From assembly GCA_016190445.1 (NCBI GenBank), contig JACPQL010000051.1:102505-166504 (forward strand): a stretch of 64,000 nucleotides of DNA, in the 5' to 3' direction. Under the pieces are notes generated by a model that was given only the letters and a program-made list of their open reading frames with translations, did not search any database and had not been told where the DNA came from. This stretch comes from Chloroflexota bacterium. Its GTDB lineage: Bacteria; Chloroflexota; Dehalococcoidia; Lucifugimonadales; JACPQL01. Positions 1 through 9,625 of this stretch are shown piece by piece (within the stretch, counting starts at the first letter, position 1; each line of letters begins with the position of its first letter). The translations under genes were made by a program, and so were the position numbers.

Positions 1-891
1 TACCCTGATTACATTGACGTTATAGGCAGCGTCAATGAAACGGATGAGTACCGTCTGGCCCACTTTGGCGTGGACCGCAGCCCTTTCAAAGGGGCTGTCA
101 TCGTCCACCCTCTTGGCCTCTCCGGAGAGGCCAAAAACGTCCGGCCTGAAGTCGTTCAAGAACCCGTCCTGGGTGAAATCCTCCGCTGCGATGGGGTTAT
201 CCGGGTCGCATTTCTGCATGAAGGCGTTGTGGCCCAGCTCATGCCACCTGGTATCAATATCATCGGGCACCCACAGCGCCTCCACGTCGTAGCGGACTAC
301 ATGCGATGGCGGGTTGAACGCACGGACGAAGCCGGGGCCCCCCGCCGGGTAGGGCGGGTCGGGCACGCCGTGGGCCTCCGGGATATCCGGCTTCTTGGGA
401 TCAACGATGACCGCGCCGTAGAGCCCCATCTCGAAGTGCAAGCCCGTGTTCTTGTGGCAGTGATAGAGAAAAGTGCCGGCCTGGTTGGTGGCGAACTGGT
501 AGACGAAGTTGCCCGATATCTCGAAGGAGTGCTTCCCGACGCCATCGTTCATTGAGGTAGGCTCGATGCCATGCCAGTGAATGGTGTGGGTGTTGGTCTT
601 GGCCCCAACCCTCGCATGGACAATGTCGCCCTCCACCGTCCTCACTGTCTTGCCAGGGAGTGTCGTTCCTGACTCTGTATCGTCGTCGGGGTCCTCAAAT
701 AGCCACATGGGTACCTTGGTGCCGTCCCGCAGCTCCAGGTCACGGTTGACCAGCAGGTTGCGGGCAATTTGCCTGGTGGGCGGCACCGGGTCAATGGCCT
801 CCCCGCCGAAGGTGGGCGGGCAGACATGCTTGTGGAATATGGGAAACTCGTCCGGCGGCACGGGCCTCAGCGGTATACTACGAGGCGCCAT
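1..891 (-). CDS. Multicopper oxidase, C-terminus beyond window edge
   Basis: The frame is open from ATG at 891 to the window edge (297 codons, 3' end missing). It has the multicopper-oxidase signatures of an N-terminal cupredoxin domain: HWHG near residue 110 and YHCHKNTGLHFEMGLYG near residue 150, keeping the Cys-His pair and downstream His of copper sites. The first ~60 residues are proline-rich with no export signal, so secretion may depend on the TAT-signal protein encoded just upstream. Start and upstream stop overlap by one base (TAATG), so the two are translationally coupled. Such oxidases transfer electrons from organic or metal substrates to oxygen; the substrate cannot be read from the sequence. 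The family is clear, the exact enzyme is not. Confidence 0.8.
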   Translation of the reverse strand, partial: MAPRSIPLRPVPPDEFPIFHKHVCPPTFGGEAIDPVPPTRQIARNLLVNRDLELRDGTKVPMWLFEDPDDDTESGTTLPGKTVRTVEGDIVHARVGAKTNTHTIHWHGIEPTSMNDGVGKHSFEISGNFVYQFATNQAGTFLYHCHKNTGLHFEMGLYGAVIVDPKKPDIPEAHGVPDPPYPAGGPGFVRAFNPPSHVVRYDVEALWVPDDIDTRWHELGHNAFMQKCDPDNPIAAEDFTQDGFLNDFRPDVFGLSGEAKRVDDDSPFERAAVHAKVGQTVLIRFIDAAYNVNVIRV

Positions 892-2120
892 TAGTGTCCT
901 CCATGAGTCTCTTCGTTCACTCCGCCTTGTTCCTTAGGGTTGGACGGCGGGAAGTCCACCCCGTCGAGGTCCCCGGTGATCTGCCACCCTGTCACCATGC
1001 CCTGAGGGTAGTTGCCACCGGCAGCGCTCTGGGATATCTCGTTGTGCCCGTGCATCGGGTACGTCAAGGGGGACTGGCCCACGCCCCCCAGGGTGAGCGA
1101 CAACTCAGTACGTACCAGTTGCCGTAAGGGGATGTTGGGGTCGCCCGGGATGTCCGGCGGCCTCCGGAAAGGCAGCAGCCAGTCCATGCGCCCCCCTGGG
1201 TCTGTGGTGAACGTATCCACAAATCGAACGTTGTCCTCAACGCGGTAGTTGCCAGCCAGGTCAGTCCAGGCAACCAGGTAGACATGGTTGCCGTGGATAT
1301 GAGGCGAGTCCGCGGTCATGCCGGCGTTCATCAGCCGCAGCAGGTGTGGCTGGCCGATTCTCCCCGATGGGACGGTGTGGTGGTTGTGAGCGGCATATGC
1401 CCCCGATTCGCCATTAATGGTGAAGTACCGGGGCAGGAACTCCTCTCTGAACCTGGAAGCATCTATGCTTTCGCCCCGCTCTGCCATGGAGTTGAACCTG
1501 GGGTCAATGGAGCTGAACAGCCAGACGCGGGTGCGCTCCGGTCTCCAGGGCTCACCGGGGAAGAAGTCTGTGGTGCCCAGGTCATCAAAAAGGCTCTGCA
1601 CGGTAGGCGTAGGCTCGCTGTACGGCGTATTCCCCGACTTGGGCAATACAATCATCGGGCCGTGCAGGCCCAGGACACGGTTCACCGGCGCGTTCAGGTG
1701 GTCCAGGTACATGTAGCTTCCGCCCACCGGCGCGGCAAACTCGAACGTCCTGGTCTCGCCGGGCCCGATAACGATGCCGGCCCCCACCTCGCCTGGGACC
1801 CCAGGAATGCGGAACCCGTGCGCCTCGCGCAGGGTATTGGTCACCGAAAAGTTGACCTCATCGCCCTCGATAGCCTGTATCAGAGGGCCGGGCATCTGGG
1901 GCAGGTGCTCCAGACTGTCGAGGTCTTCGAAAGCCCAGTGATAGACGGGCCTTCTGTCCACCATCTGGGCAAGGGCTTCGGTGATTGCCAGCCGGTGCCG
2001 GGTCCCGTAGGTGGTCATCTTCAACGGGGCGACGTAGCGGCCCGCCACCCCGCCACCAACAAACACAGCCACCCCCAGCGCAGCGTACCTGATGAACCCT
2101 CGCCTGGTTATCCGCTTCAT
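891..2120 (-). CDS. TAT-exported cupredoxin/multicopper-oxidase-like protein with degenerate copper sites
   Basis: This 409-residue protein starts at ATG 2120, behind GGAGG at 5-base spacing. The N-terminus has a twin-arginine motif (TRRGFIRYAALG) and a hydrophobic stretch, so export across the membrane is predicted. Two cupredoxin-like domains are suggested. The usual copper motifs are eroded: the HCH region of the first half reads YLDHLNAPVNRVLGLHG and the C-terminal one reads MHGHNEISQSAAGG, with no Cys in either; SPHIHGNHVYLV retains some His. It is therefore probably not a complete oxidase alone. The next gene overlaps its stop and keeps the Cys-His motif, suggesting a two-subunit complex. 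The alternative is an independent substrate-binding or structural cupredoxin. Confidence 0.75.
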   Translation of the reverse strand: MKRITRRGFIRYAALGVAVFVGGGVAGRYVAPLKMTTYGTRHRLAITEALAQMVDRRPVYHWAFEDLDSLEHLPQMPGPLIQAIEGDEVNFSVTNTLREAHGFRIPGVPGEVGAGIVIGPGETRTFEFAAPVGGSYMYLDHLNAPVNRVLGLHGPMIVLPKSGNTPYSEPTPTVQSLFDDLGTTDFFPGEPWRPERTRVWLFSSIDPRFNSMAERGESIDASRFREEFLPRYFTINGESGAYAAHNHHTVPSGRIGQPHLLRLMNAGMTADSPHIHGNHVYLVAWTDLAGNYRVEDNVRFVDTFTTDPGGRMDWLLPFRRPPDIPGDPNIPLRQLVRTELSLTLGGVGQSPLTYPMHGHNEISQSAAGGNYPQGMVTGWQITGDLDGVDFPPSNPKEQGGVNEETHGGH

Positions 2121-2286
2121 TTCCACCTCCGGTAGGTGTTCCTGGTGCGCAGTGTCCCTTGCTTGTTTGCGGTCGGACTACGTGTTGCGCGCTTCCAGTC
2201 CGATGCGCGAACCCCTGCTTGAGAGCATCGTGCTGCCAGGCTCTCCAATTGCATGTATAGCGGCAGGCGGGATGGCGGATGCACTC

Positions 2287-2380
2287 CTGACAGGGTGCTG
2301 AAAACCCTTTCGACCATCCCCAGTCCCCCTTGGCAGGAAGGAAGGGGGTAGAGATTATGTCTGGGGCACACCCTGGTCCT
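2287..2380. repeat. Degenerate copy of the CTAG miniature element
   Basis: About 90 bases match the right-hand half of the elements at 6724-6873 and 16764-16912 (reverse orientation): an AGGGTGCTGAAAA end, TTCGACCATCCCC, the GGAAGGGGG block and TCTGGGG. The flanking CTAG is CTGA here and the other end is not recognisable. It lies in the 810-base gene-free stretch 2121-2930, which otherwise holds only the repeat at 2699-2906 and unassigned sequence. Confidence 0.6.
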
Positions 2381-2698
2381 TCTTGCCCAGGAAGGACCAG
2401 CAATCCCGACCTGCCGGGGCTGTACTCCCCCTTTTCAAGGCTCTGTCAAGCGCAGCGCCAATCCGATGGCAACAGTATAGAGGCGCCCCTGAGTGGGAAG
2501 CCCAGCGCGGGGAGTCTATGCTTGTGGTCTAGAACTGAGTACCCCCCTGGACAACTGGGGCAACGTGGATCACGAGGGGTTTCCGCGCCTTCTAGTGTGG
2601 TGTCCCTGAAGTTCGCAGCCGATGTCTCTATGCCGTTGCGAGGCCCGATGGATTCGATGGGCTCACCACAGGCTCCGGAGGGCCGTGGCAATCTGGCG

Positions 2699-2906
2699 GC
2701 GGGGCTGTCATGCTGAGGAGTCGGTTGAACTCATCTGCCTTCAACATTCCTCTGCCGACGAAGTCCCGACTCAGTCGAGGACTCGCGACAGAGGCGGAGC
2801 ATCCAAGGGGGGTCCCCCATCCCTCGGTGGCGCCCCGATTGTATCGGGGCATGACCGATTGCTTCGTCGTCCCGATGTCATCGGGACTCCTCGCAACGAC
2901 AGTTTG
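2699..2906. repeat. Dispersed intergenic repeat, family B copy 1
   Basis: The block beginning GGGGCTGTCATGCTGAGGAG and running to the palindrome CCCCGATTGTATCGGGG (about 2834-2850) recurs, shorter and inverted, at 23893-24010. The end of this copy (ATTGCTTCGTC...GCAACGAC) also resembles 7934-7985. No coding potential was recognised. It looks like non-autonomous repeat debris between genes. Confidence 0.65.
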
Positions 2907-2930
2907 TACGTGAATCTCTGGGACAGGATG

Positions 2931-4682
<1,752 letters not shown>

Positions 4683-4762
4683 GTCACTCCTCCCTGTTGC
4701 GGGCATGCCCTGGATGGCGCCCAGTCTAGTGAGGGACTCTTGAGGCGTCAAGGTGAGGAAGG

Positions 4763-5485
4763 TTAGGCTACGGCGGCGATGGCCTCCGCCAGGTCCAGCT
4801 TGCCAGAGTAGATGGCCATGCCCACGATGGCCCCCTCCACCCCAGCCTCCCGCAGCCGCTGCAGGTGCTCCACTGAGGCGACGCCGCCGGAGGCGATGAC
4901 CGCGGCCCCAGTCTCCCCAGCAGCACGCACCGCCTCGGCAGTAGCCTGGATGTTGGGCCCGGTGAGGGTGCCGTCCCGGGCGATGTCGGTATAGACGAAG
5001 CGGCGCACGCCCAGGCTAGCCATGTTCCGGATCAGTTCGGTTGCCATGAGGGAAGACTCCCGCAGCCATCCGCGCACGGCCACCACGCCCTCCCTGGCAT
5101 CCACCCCCACCACGATGGCCGCGCCGTAGCGGGCCACCGCCTCCCGCACCAGAGAGGGCTCCTCCACAGCGACGGTGCCCAGGATGGCCCGGCGGGCCCC
5201 GGCCTCCAGGACTCTCGCCACCGCGTCCATTCTCCTTAGCCCGCCACCTACCTGTACCGGCAACTCTACCGCCGCCACGATGCTCCGGACCACCTCCAGA
5301 TTGGCGGGCCTGCCTGCCGCCGCGCCGTCCAGGTCCACCACGTGGATGCGAGGCGCTCCCGCCCGTTGGAACCCCAGCGCGACGCCTACCGGGTCCGATG
5401 AATAGGCCGTCTCCTTTTCGTAGTCGCCCTGGTGCAGCCGGACCACCCGACCCCCGCGCAGGTCAATGGCAGGGACCACTTCCAT
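4763..5485 (-). CDS. hisA: ProFAR isomerase (HisA), histidine biosynthesis
   Basis: HisA isomerises ProFAR to PRFAR, the fourth step of histidine synthesis, in a TIM barrel. The 240-residue length is normal. The N-terminal VVPAIDLRGGRVVRL carries the first catalytic Asp, HVVDLDGA and VQVGGGLR are phosphate-binding strands, and VGVDAREG carries the second catalytic Asp. It starts one base after the hisH stop, so hisH-hisA form a coupled pair; the rest of the his pathway is not in this window. Confidence 0.96.
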   Translation of the reverse strand: MEVVPAIDLRGGRVVRLHQGDYEKETAYSSDPVGVALGFQRAGAPRIHVVDLDGAAAGRPANLEVVRSIVAAVELPVQVGGGLRRMDAVARVLEAGARRAILGTVAVEEPSLVREAVARYGAAIVVGVDAREGVVAVRGWLRESSLMATELIRNMASLGVRRFVYTDIARDGTLTGPNIQATAEAVRAAGETGAAVIASGGVASVEHLQRLREAGVEGAIVGMAIYSGKLDLAEAIAAVA

Positions 5486-5486
5486 A

Positions 5487-6113
5487 TCAGGCCGCTCCCG
5501 CCATCACCATGTGGCGGACGAAGTTGTCGTACAGCCTGAGGCCCAGGGCGCCGCTCTTCTCCGGGTGGAACTGGGTGGCTATCAAACTGCCTTGGGCCAG
5601 GGCTGAGCAGAAGGAGACCCCGTACTCCGTGGTGCCCATGACCAGGGCCTTGTCCTCCGGGTCGGCATAGTAGCTGTGGACAAAGTAGAAGTAAGAGCCG
5701 GGTGGCACATCCCGGAACACCGGGTGCTCCTCCCGCAGGGCAACGCGGTTCCACCCCATGTGAGGCACCTTGAGCCCGGATGGCAGCCGGCGTACCCGTC
5801 CCGGCACCACGCCCAGGCACGGCGTCTCGCCACCCTCTTCCGAAACGTCCATGAGAAGCTGGAGACCCAGGCACACGCCAAAGAAGGGCACACCGCGGGC
5901 GATGGCCTCCCGGACAGGCCCAACCAGTCCGTGGCGACGCAGGCCCTCCATGGCGGCCCCCGAGGCGCCGACGCCCGGCATGACCAGGGCGTGGGCCGCC
6001 GCCAAATCGGCGGGGTCGGAGGTGATGCGGGCCTGGTGGCCCAGGTGCTCGAAGGCCTTCTGAACGCTCCGCAGATTGCCCGCGCCGTAGTCTATGATGA
6101 TGATCTCAGTCAC
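5487..6113 (-). CDS. hisH: Imidazole glycerol phosphate synthase glutaminase subunit HisH
   Basis: HisH hydrolyses glutamine and channels ammonia to HisF for imidazole glycerol phosphate formation. The 208 residues show IIIIDYGAGNLRSV at the start, the nucleophile elbow GVCLGLQLL (Cys), and the His/Glu pair in FHPEKSG, so the Cys-His-Glu triad is complete. The start is GTG 6113, at the position expected for the family. It is followed directly by hisA (one-base gap). HisF is not present in this window. Confidence 0.96.
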   Translation of the reverse strand: MTEIIIIDYGAGNLRSVQKAFEHLGHQARITSDPADLAAAHALVMPGVGASGAAMEGLRRHGLVGPVREAIARGVPFFGVCLGLQLLMDVSEEGGETPCLGVVPGRVRRLPSGLKVPHMGWNRVALREEHPVFRDVPPGSYFYFVHSYYADPEDKALVMGTTEYGVSFCSALAQGSLIATQFHPEKSGALGLRLYDNFVRHMVMAGAA

Positions 6114-6174
6114 TGCTGCTGACTCCTGGGAATTCTCTGGGTGAAGAGGCTCTAAGGCTAAGGCGGCTCATTTA

Positions 6175-6213
6175 CCCCGCTCATGGTGAGCCCGTCGAAC
6201 CATATGAGCGGGG
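6175..6213. repeat. REP-like palindrome
   Basis: A 10-base inverted repeat, CCCCGCTCAT ... ATGAGCGGGG, encloses GTCGAACCAT. Related palindromes containing TTCGACA and GAGCGGG occur at 6512-6548, 22934-23008 and 60827-60913. The GIY-YIG gene reads into this copy. Confidence 0.75.
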
Positions 6214-6495
6214 TGAACGGCTGCCCTCTGACAATTCCACCAGGCAGTTCCAATCCCGACGTATCAAAGCTTCCTTCTTTCGCCTAGTCCATCCTTTGAT
6301 CTTCCGCTCCGATCTAAAGGCTTCATCTTGAGAAGTGAATTCTTCAGTAAACACCACCTGGACTGGCCTGTGCTTTGATGTGTAGCCTGAGATTTCCCCC
6401 TTTTGGTGAGCGGCCAACCTCTTTTGCAAGTCATCTGTATGGCCGGTGTAGTGCGAGCCGTCCGAGCATTGCAGGATGTAGACACAGAAGGCCAT
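6181..6495 (-). CDS. GIY-YIG domain endonuclease family protein
   Basis: The single-domain small protein (104 residues from ATG 6495) has the UvrC/YhbQ-type GIY-YIG fold: VYILQCSDGSHYTGHTDD, where YIL and YTG are the two namesake strands, then the RLAAHQKG helix and a later Glu (EAFRSERKIKGW). The family cleaves nucleic acid; the cellular target of such standalone proteins is not established. The last ~14 residues are encoded by the REP-like palindrome at 6175-6213, so the original C-terminus has probably been replaced by repeat sequence. Another in-frame start is TTG 6501. No strong ribosome-binding site is visible. Confidence 0.8.
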   Translation of the reverse strand: MAFCVYILQCSDGSHYTGHTDDLQKRLAAHQKGEISGYTSKHRPVQVVFTEEFTSQDEAFRSERKIKGWTRRKKEALIRRDWNCLVELSEGSRSPRSYGSTGSP

Positions 6496-6511
6496 TTTCA
6501 ATGCTTTGCTT

Positions 6512-6548
6512 CCCGCTCATTTCCTTCGACAAGCTCAGGATGAGCGGG
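6512..6548. repeat. REP-like palindrome
   Basis: CCCGCTCAT and ATGAGCGGG arms surround TTCGACAAGCTCAGG. It sits between the GIY-YIG gene start and the 3' end of the interrupted nuclease-like gene. Confidence 0.75.
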
Positions 6549-6550
6549 AT

Positions 6551-7233
6551 TCACTTCTGTGTCACTCTCATTTCTGCCTGTTCAGGGTGGACTTGTGAAA
6601 CCGCAGGAGCATTTGCTCCCAAAGCGGCCTCCAGGATGTCCCAGCGGTTCCTATAGTCGGGCGCCACTGTATCCAAAATGTCACACCAGTTGTCCTCTCG
6701 ACCGCCTTTTTCATACTTGTCTACTAGCAGGTTGCTGGAAAAAGGGGTGTCCAGAGGGGCGAAGCCCCTTTGGCGGGGGTCTGGGGGTGTCCCCCAGATA
6801 CAATTTTCACCCCCTTCCTGGCCAGGAAGGGGGACAGGGGGATGGTCGAAGGAGTTTTTCATCACCCTGCTAGGCCCTTGCTATTGCCTGCCAAGTCGCC
6901 GTGCGGGACGATGAACACATCAGGCGCGGGGGGTGCTTTGGGATCGCGGCGCAGGTCCACAAAGACGACAAAGAACCCTTCGCGAGGTGGGCCCTGAGCC
7001 AGCTTGCCTATGCGCCATTTCCAGTAAGGCCCCCACCTTTTGCTGTTTACGTGCGCGTGTGTCATGGTTTTCACCTGGACAACTATTGACTTCCCGGTTT
7101 CAGCATTTGTGGCTAGCAGGTCAACATCTTTAACCCCTGGAGAGGTGAGGCCAACCGCATATCCGCGTGAAGCTAGCTCGAACGCTACATAGTGTACTCC
7201 AGCAGCCCCAACCAGAGCTTTGTCCGCAGCCAT
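6551..7233 (-). pseudogene. PD-(D/E)XK-like nuclease gene split by a 146-base CTAG element
   Basis: The 5' part (7233 to 6870) encodes ~120 residues with GVKDVDLLATN followed by SIVVQVKT, resembling the D...(E/Q)xK core of restriction-endonuclease-fold proteins. It then runs into the repeat at 6724-6873 and stops at 6862. Deleting the insert plus one CTAG joins GGC CTA to GTA GAC and restores one continuous frame: IVPHGDLAGN-SKGL-VDKYEKGG, ending at TGA 6551 after YRNRWDILEAAL. The frame restoration is direct evidence of insertional disruption with 4-base target duplication. ATG 7233 has GGAGG upstream. The truncated 123-residue product could still be made; its function is unknown. Confidence 0.75.
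6724..6873. mobile_element. CTAG-flanked miniature inverted-repeat element, copy 1
   Basis: CTAG at both ends (6724-6727 and 6870-6873) encloses 142 bases whose ends are inverted repeats: CAGGTTGCTGGAAAAAGG-like on the left and CAGGGTGATGAAAAACTCC on the right strand. The interior is two palindromic blocks (GGGGTGTCC..., CCCCCTTCCTGG...GGAAGGGGG). No coding capacity is seen, so it must have been moved by a transposase in trans. It interrupts the nuclease-like gene. Confidence 0.8.
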
Positions 7234-7248
7234 TTCAACCTACCTCCA

Positions 7249-7827
7249 CTAAGGCGGCGCGCCTGTGCCGCCCTCTCTATGGGGAATGAGCTCCTCCTGG
7301 GTTAGGCCCCGGTCCTCGTACCGCGCCAGCATGAACACCAGGTCAGAGAGCCGGTTCAGGTACCGCACCACCTCCGGGTTGGCCAGCATGCCCTGCTCTT
7401 TCAACTCCACGGCCCGCCGCTCCGCCCGGCGCACCACCGTTCGGGCCACGTCCAGGGCCGCCGACGCCGGTGAGCCCCCGGGCAAAACAAAGGCACGGGG
7501 CAGCTTCACCTGGGCGCCCAGCTCGTCTATCAACCCCTCCAGGCGCACCACCATCTCCCCGCTGACCACGCCGAAGTGACGCTCCAGCTTCTCTCGCTGG
7601 GCACTGTCCGTGGCCAGCTCCGCCCCCACGGTGAACAGCTCCCTCTCTACCTGCCGCACGATCTCCCGCACCCGCTCGTCTCGCGAAAGGCTGCGGGCCA
7701 GACCCAGGAGCGACACGGCCTCATCGGTGGTGCCATAGGCCTCGCAGCGGAGGTCGGTCTTGGACACCCGCCCCCCGTACAGGAGGCCCGTCTCACCCTC
7801 GTCACCGCGCCGCGTATAGATTCGCAT
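7249..7827 (-). CDS. ATP:cob(I)alamin adenosyltransferase, PduO type
   Basis: This enzyme transfers the adenosyl group of ATP to cob(I)alamin, making adenosylcobalamin. The 192 residues contain the N-terminal ATP loop IYTRRGDEGETGLLYGGRV with KTDLRCEAYGTTDEA, and the conserved RTVVRRAERRAVEL helix followed by YLNRLSDLVFMLAR. Both are diagnostic of the MMAB/PduO fold. Start is ATG 7827. The broken nuclease-like gene begins 15 bases after its stop. No cobalamin riboswitch was noticed upstream. Confidence 0.93.
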   Translation of the reverse strand: MRIYTRRGDEGETGLLYGGRVSKTDLRCEAYGTTDEAVSLLGLARSLSRDERVREIVRQVERELFTVGAELATDSAQREKLERHFGVVSGEMVVRLEGLIDELGAQVKLPRAFVLPGGSPASAALDVARTVVRRAERRAVELKEQGMLANPEVVRYLNRLSDLVFMLARYEDRGLTQEELIPHREGGTGAPP

Positions 7828-7933
7828 GGTGTGTCCTATCAGCTAGGCCATTATACCATCCAACGATGGCCCACTTTGACACAGGCCGTGCGCCTCTACA
7901 GAACCTTGAATAGTGTGCTAAACGTCCACCCCA

Positions 7934-8040
7934 CCAGATTGCTTCGTCCCGACCTATTGGGACTCGCAACGACGGTGTGGGCGCCTCTCGTCATTGCGAG
8001 CCCCGACGCAGTCGGGGCGTGGCAACCCGCTGGAGGGGTG
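7934..8040. repeat. Dispersed palindromic repeat debris
   Basis: The segment contains ATTGCTTCGTCCCGACC...GGGACTCGCAACGAC, resembling the end of the repeat at 2699-2906, then TCATTGCGAG and the inverted pair CCCCGAC / GTCGGGG. It fills most of the 284-base gap between the adenosyltransferase gene and tenA. Confidence 0.55.
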
Positions 8041-8111
8041 GCTCTGTCCACCGGACCCGTTTAGCACTCTGTGCAGTCCTCTATGATATGCTGCGCCGAG
8101 GAGGGCTGGGC

Positions 8112-8774
8112 ATGGCACCGCCAACGCGGTTCACCGACCACCTGCGTCGCGAGGCGGCGCCCATCTGGGACGCTATCTTCCGCCACCCCTTCCTGCGTGC
8201 GGTCCAGGAGGGAACGCTGCCGGAGGAGAGGTTCCGCTACTACCTGGCGCAGGACTACCACTACATCGGCGCCTTCGGCAAGGCGGTTGCGGTGGCCCTG
8301 GCCAAAGCGCCCGACGCCCGGCACTTCGACGAGCTGGCGCGGCGCCTCACCACGCCCATCGAGAGGCCATTGCACCGCCGCCTCTTCGCTCTGGCGGGCA
8401 TGGACGAGGAGGAGGTGCGCCGGGCCCGCCCGTCTCCCACCTGCCTGGCATACATGGACCACCTGCTGGCCACGGCCCTCACCGGCGATGTGGGGCTCAT
8501 CAGCGCGGCGCTCCTCCCCTGCCCCTGGACCTACCACGAGCTGGGCAGCCGCCTACAGGAGACCCGCAACCCCCTGTACGCCGAATGGGCCTCCTTCTAC
8601 CGAGAGGGGTTTCTGGCGGAGAGCGTGACAGCGTGGCGGGCCCTGGTGGACAGGGCTGCAGAGCCGTCCTCCGCTGCCTACCGTGGGCTGCTGGAGGAGG
8701 CCTTCCTCACCAGCAGCCGCTACGAGTGGATGTTCTGGGAGATGGCCTACCGCACCGAGAAGTGGCCGGTGTAG
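8112..8774 (+). CDS. tenA: TenA-family aminopyrimidine aminohydrolase / thiaminase II
   Basis: TenA enzymes hydrolyse aminopyrimidines for thiamine salvage. The start is ATG 8112, with GAGGAGG at good spacing; the longer frame from 7977 runs through repeat sequence and is rejected. Residues fit the TenA all-helical fold: the Asp region YLAQDYHYIGAF, the catalytic Cys in LLPCPWTYHELG, and the C-terminal Glu region YEWMFWEMAY. Length of 220 residues is normal. A TATGAT hexamer at 8082-8087 could be the -10 box. It stands alone, with no other thiamine gene nearby. Confidence 0.92.
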   Translation: MAPPTRFTDHLRREAAPIWDAIFRHPFLRAVQEGTLPEERFRYYLAQDYHYIGAFGKAVAVALAKAPDARHFDELARRLTTPIERPLHRRLFALAGMDEEEVRRARPSPTCLAYMDHLLATALTGDVGLISAALLPCPWTYHELGSRLQETRNPLYAEWASFYREGFLAESVTAWRALVDRAAEPSSAAYRGLLEEAFLTSSRYEWMFWEMAYRTEKWPV

Positions 8775-8857
8775 GGAAGCGTTGTGGGCCGCGCAGCGTG
8801 GCTCTTCACGCCATCACTGGAGGCCAGCATAGGCCGAGCGTAAGGAGGTGTTCACTC

Positions 8858-9490
8858 ATGAAACATTTCTATTTCTGCCCTGATCAAGGCCGAGACCTCG
8901 AGCGAAAGCTTTTCCGCTCTTGGCACAACGTGCTAAGAAAATATGAGCAAGCCTGGCAAGACAATGACCTCGCATATGTATACAACCAGGAGGCAAACGT
9001 TGGCGTCCTTGCACTCGCCGCGTGGAAGATAGGCCGACTCCCGTTCCTTGAGTTCTCTGTCAAGAAGCTAACGAGCCCTGGACGAAGACGGAGGTACTCA
9101 GGGTGGGGCGACCTCTCTATTTGGCCAATGGAAGAAGGAGGAAAGAGAGGCGGGATACTGATCGAGGCAGAGCGAGTGCAAAGGTCTTGGAAGAACAAAA
9201 ACGACAGCATGGCAAATAAGATACGTGAATGCCTTAAGAAGGCCACGGGCGACGCTAGCAGAATATCGGAGTGGGACGCCAGAAGGATGGGGCTAGTTTT
9301 CGCCATACCTTTCGGCGCACGAAATGGGCAGTTCGAACCAACCACCTTTTGGACAACTCTGGTAGAGACCAGGAGGTCACTTAAGGCCGACTTCTGTGCT
9401 TTCCATTTGTGCAAGAGAGACATATGGTCACAGCAGCGCAAACACAAGGATTGCCCAGGGGTTGCTGTCATAGGTAAGTACATAACGTAG
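8858..9490 (+). CDS. Hypothetical protein, possible nuclease-fold, likely acquired
   Basis: The ATG at 8858 follows a strong ribosome-binding site (TAAGGAGG, 8841-8848) and opens a 210-residue frame beginning MKHFYFCPDQGRDLERK. I do not recognise the family. Visible features are a basic, Trp-rich sequence, an acidic pair in GWGDLSIWP and an ILIEAERVQ strand; the D...ExE spacing is only faintly like PD-(D/E)XK nucleases. Base composition is more AT-rich than neighbours and the gene abuts an IS1182-type element, which suggests horizontal arrival. No partner gene is obvious. Confidence 0.6.
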   Translation: MKHFYFCPDQGRDLERKLFRSWHNVLRKYEQAWQDNDLAYVYNQEANVGVLALAAWKIGRLPFLEFSVKKLTSPGRRRRYSGWGDLSIWPMEEGGKRGGILIEAERVQRSWKNKNDSMANKIRECLKKATGDASRISEWDARRMGLVFAIPFGARNGQFEPTTFWTTLVETRRSLKADFCAFHLCKRDIWSQQRKHKDCPGVAVIGKYIT

Positions 9491-9625
9491 GCGCGAGCTT
9501 GTGGGAGAGAGTCAGCGCACCGGGACTCCTCTCTCGAAGTGTGGGATGTCCCCAGAGGTCTCCTCTGTCCCTCTCTCCCACCAGATGGGGCATGCCTCAA
9601 AGGTCGCTTTTCACGTGTCACCCTG

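Noticed and set aside
7977-8111. N-terminal extension of tenA
   Set aside because: The extra residues are read through repeat sequence and carry no TenA homology; ATG 8112 has its own ribosome site.
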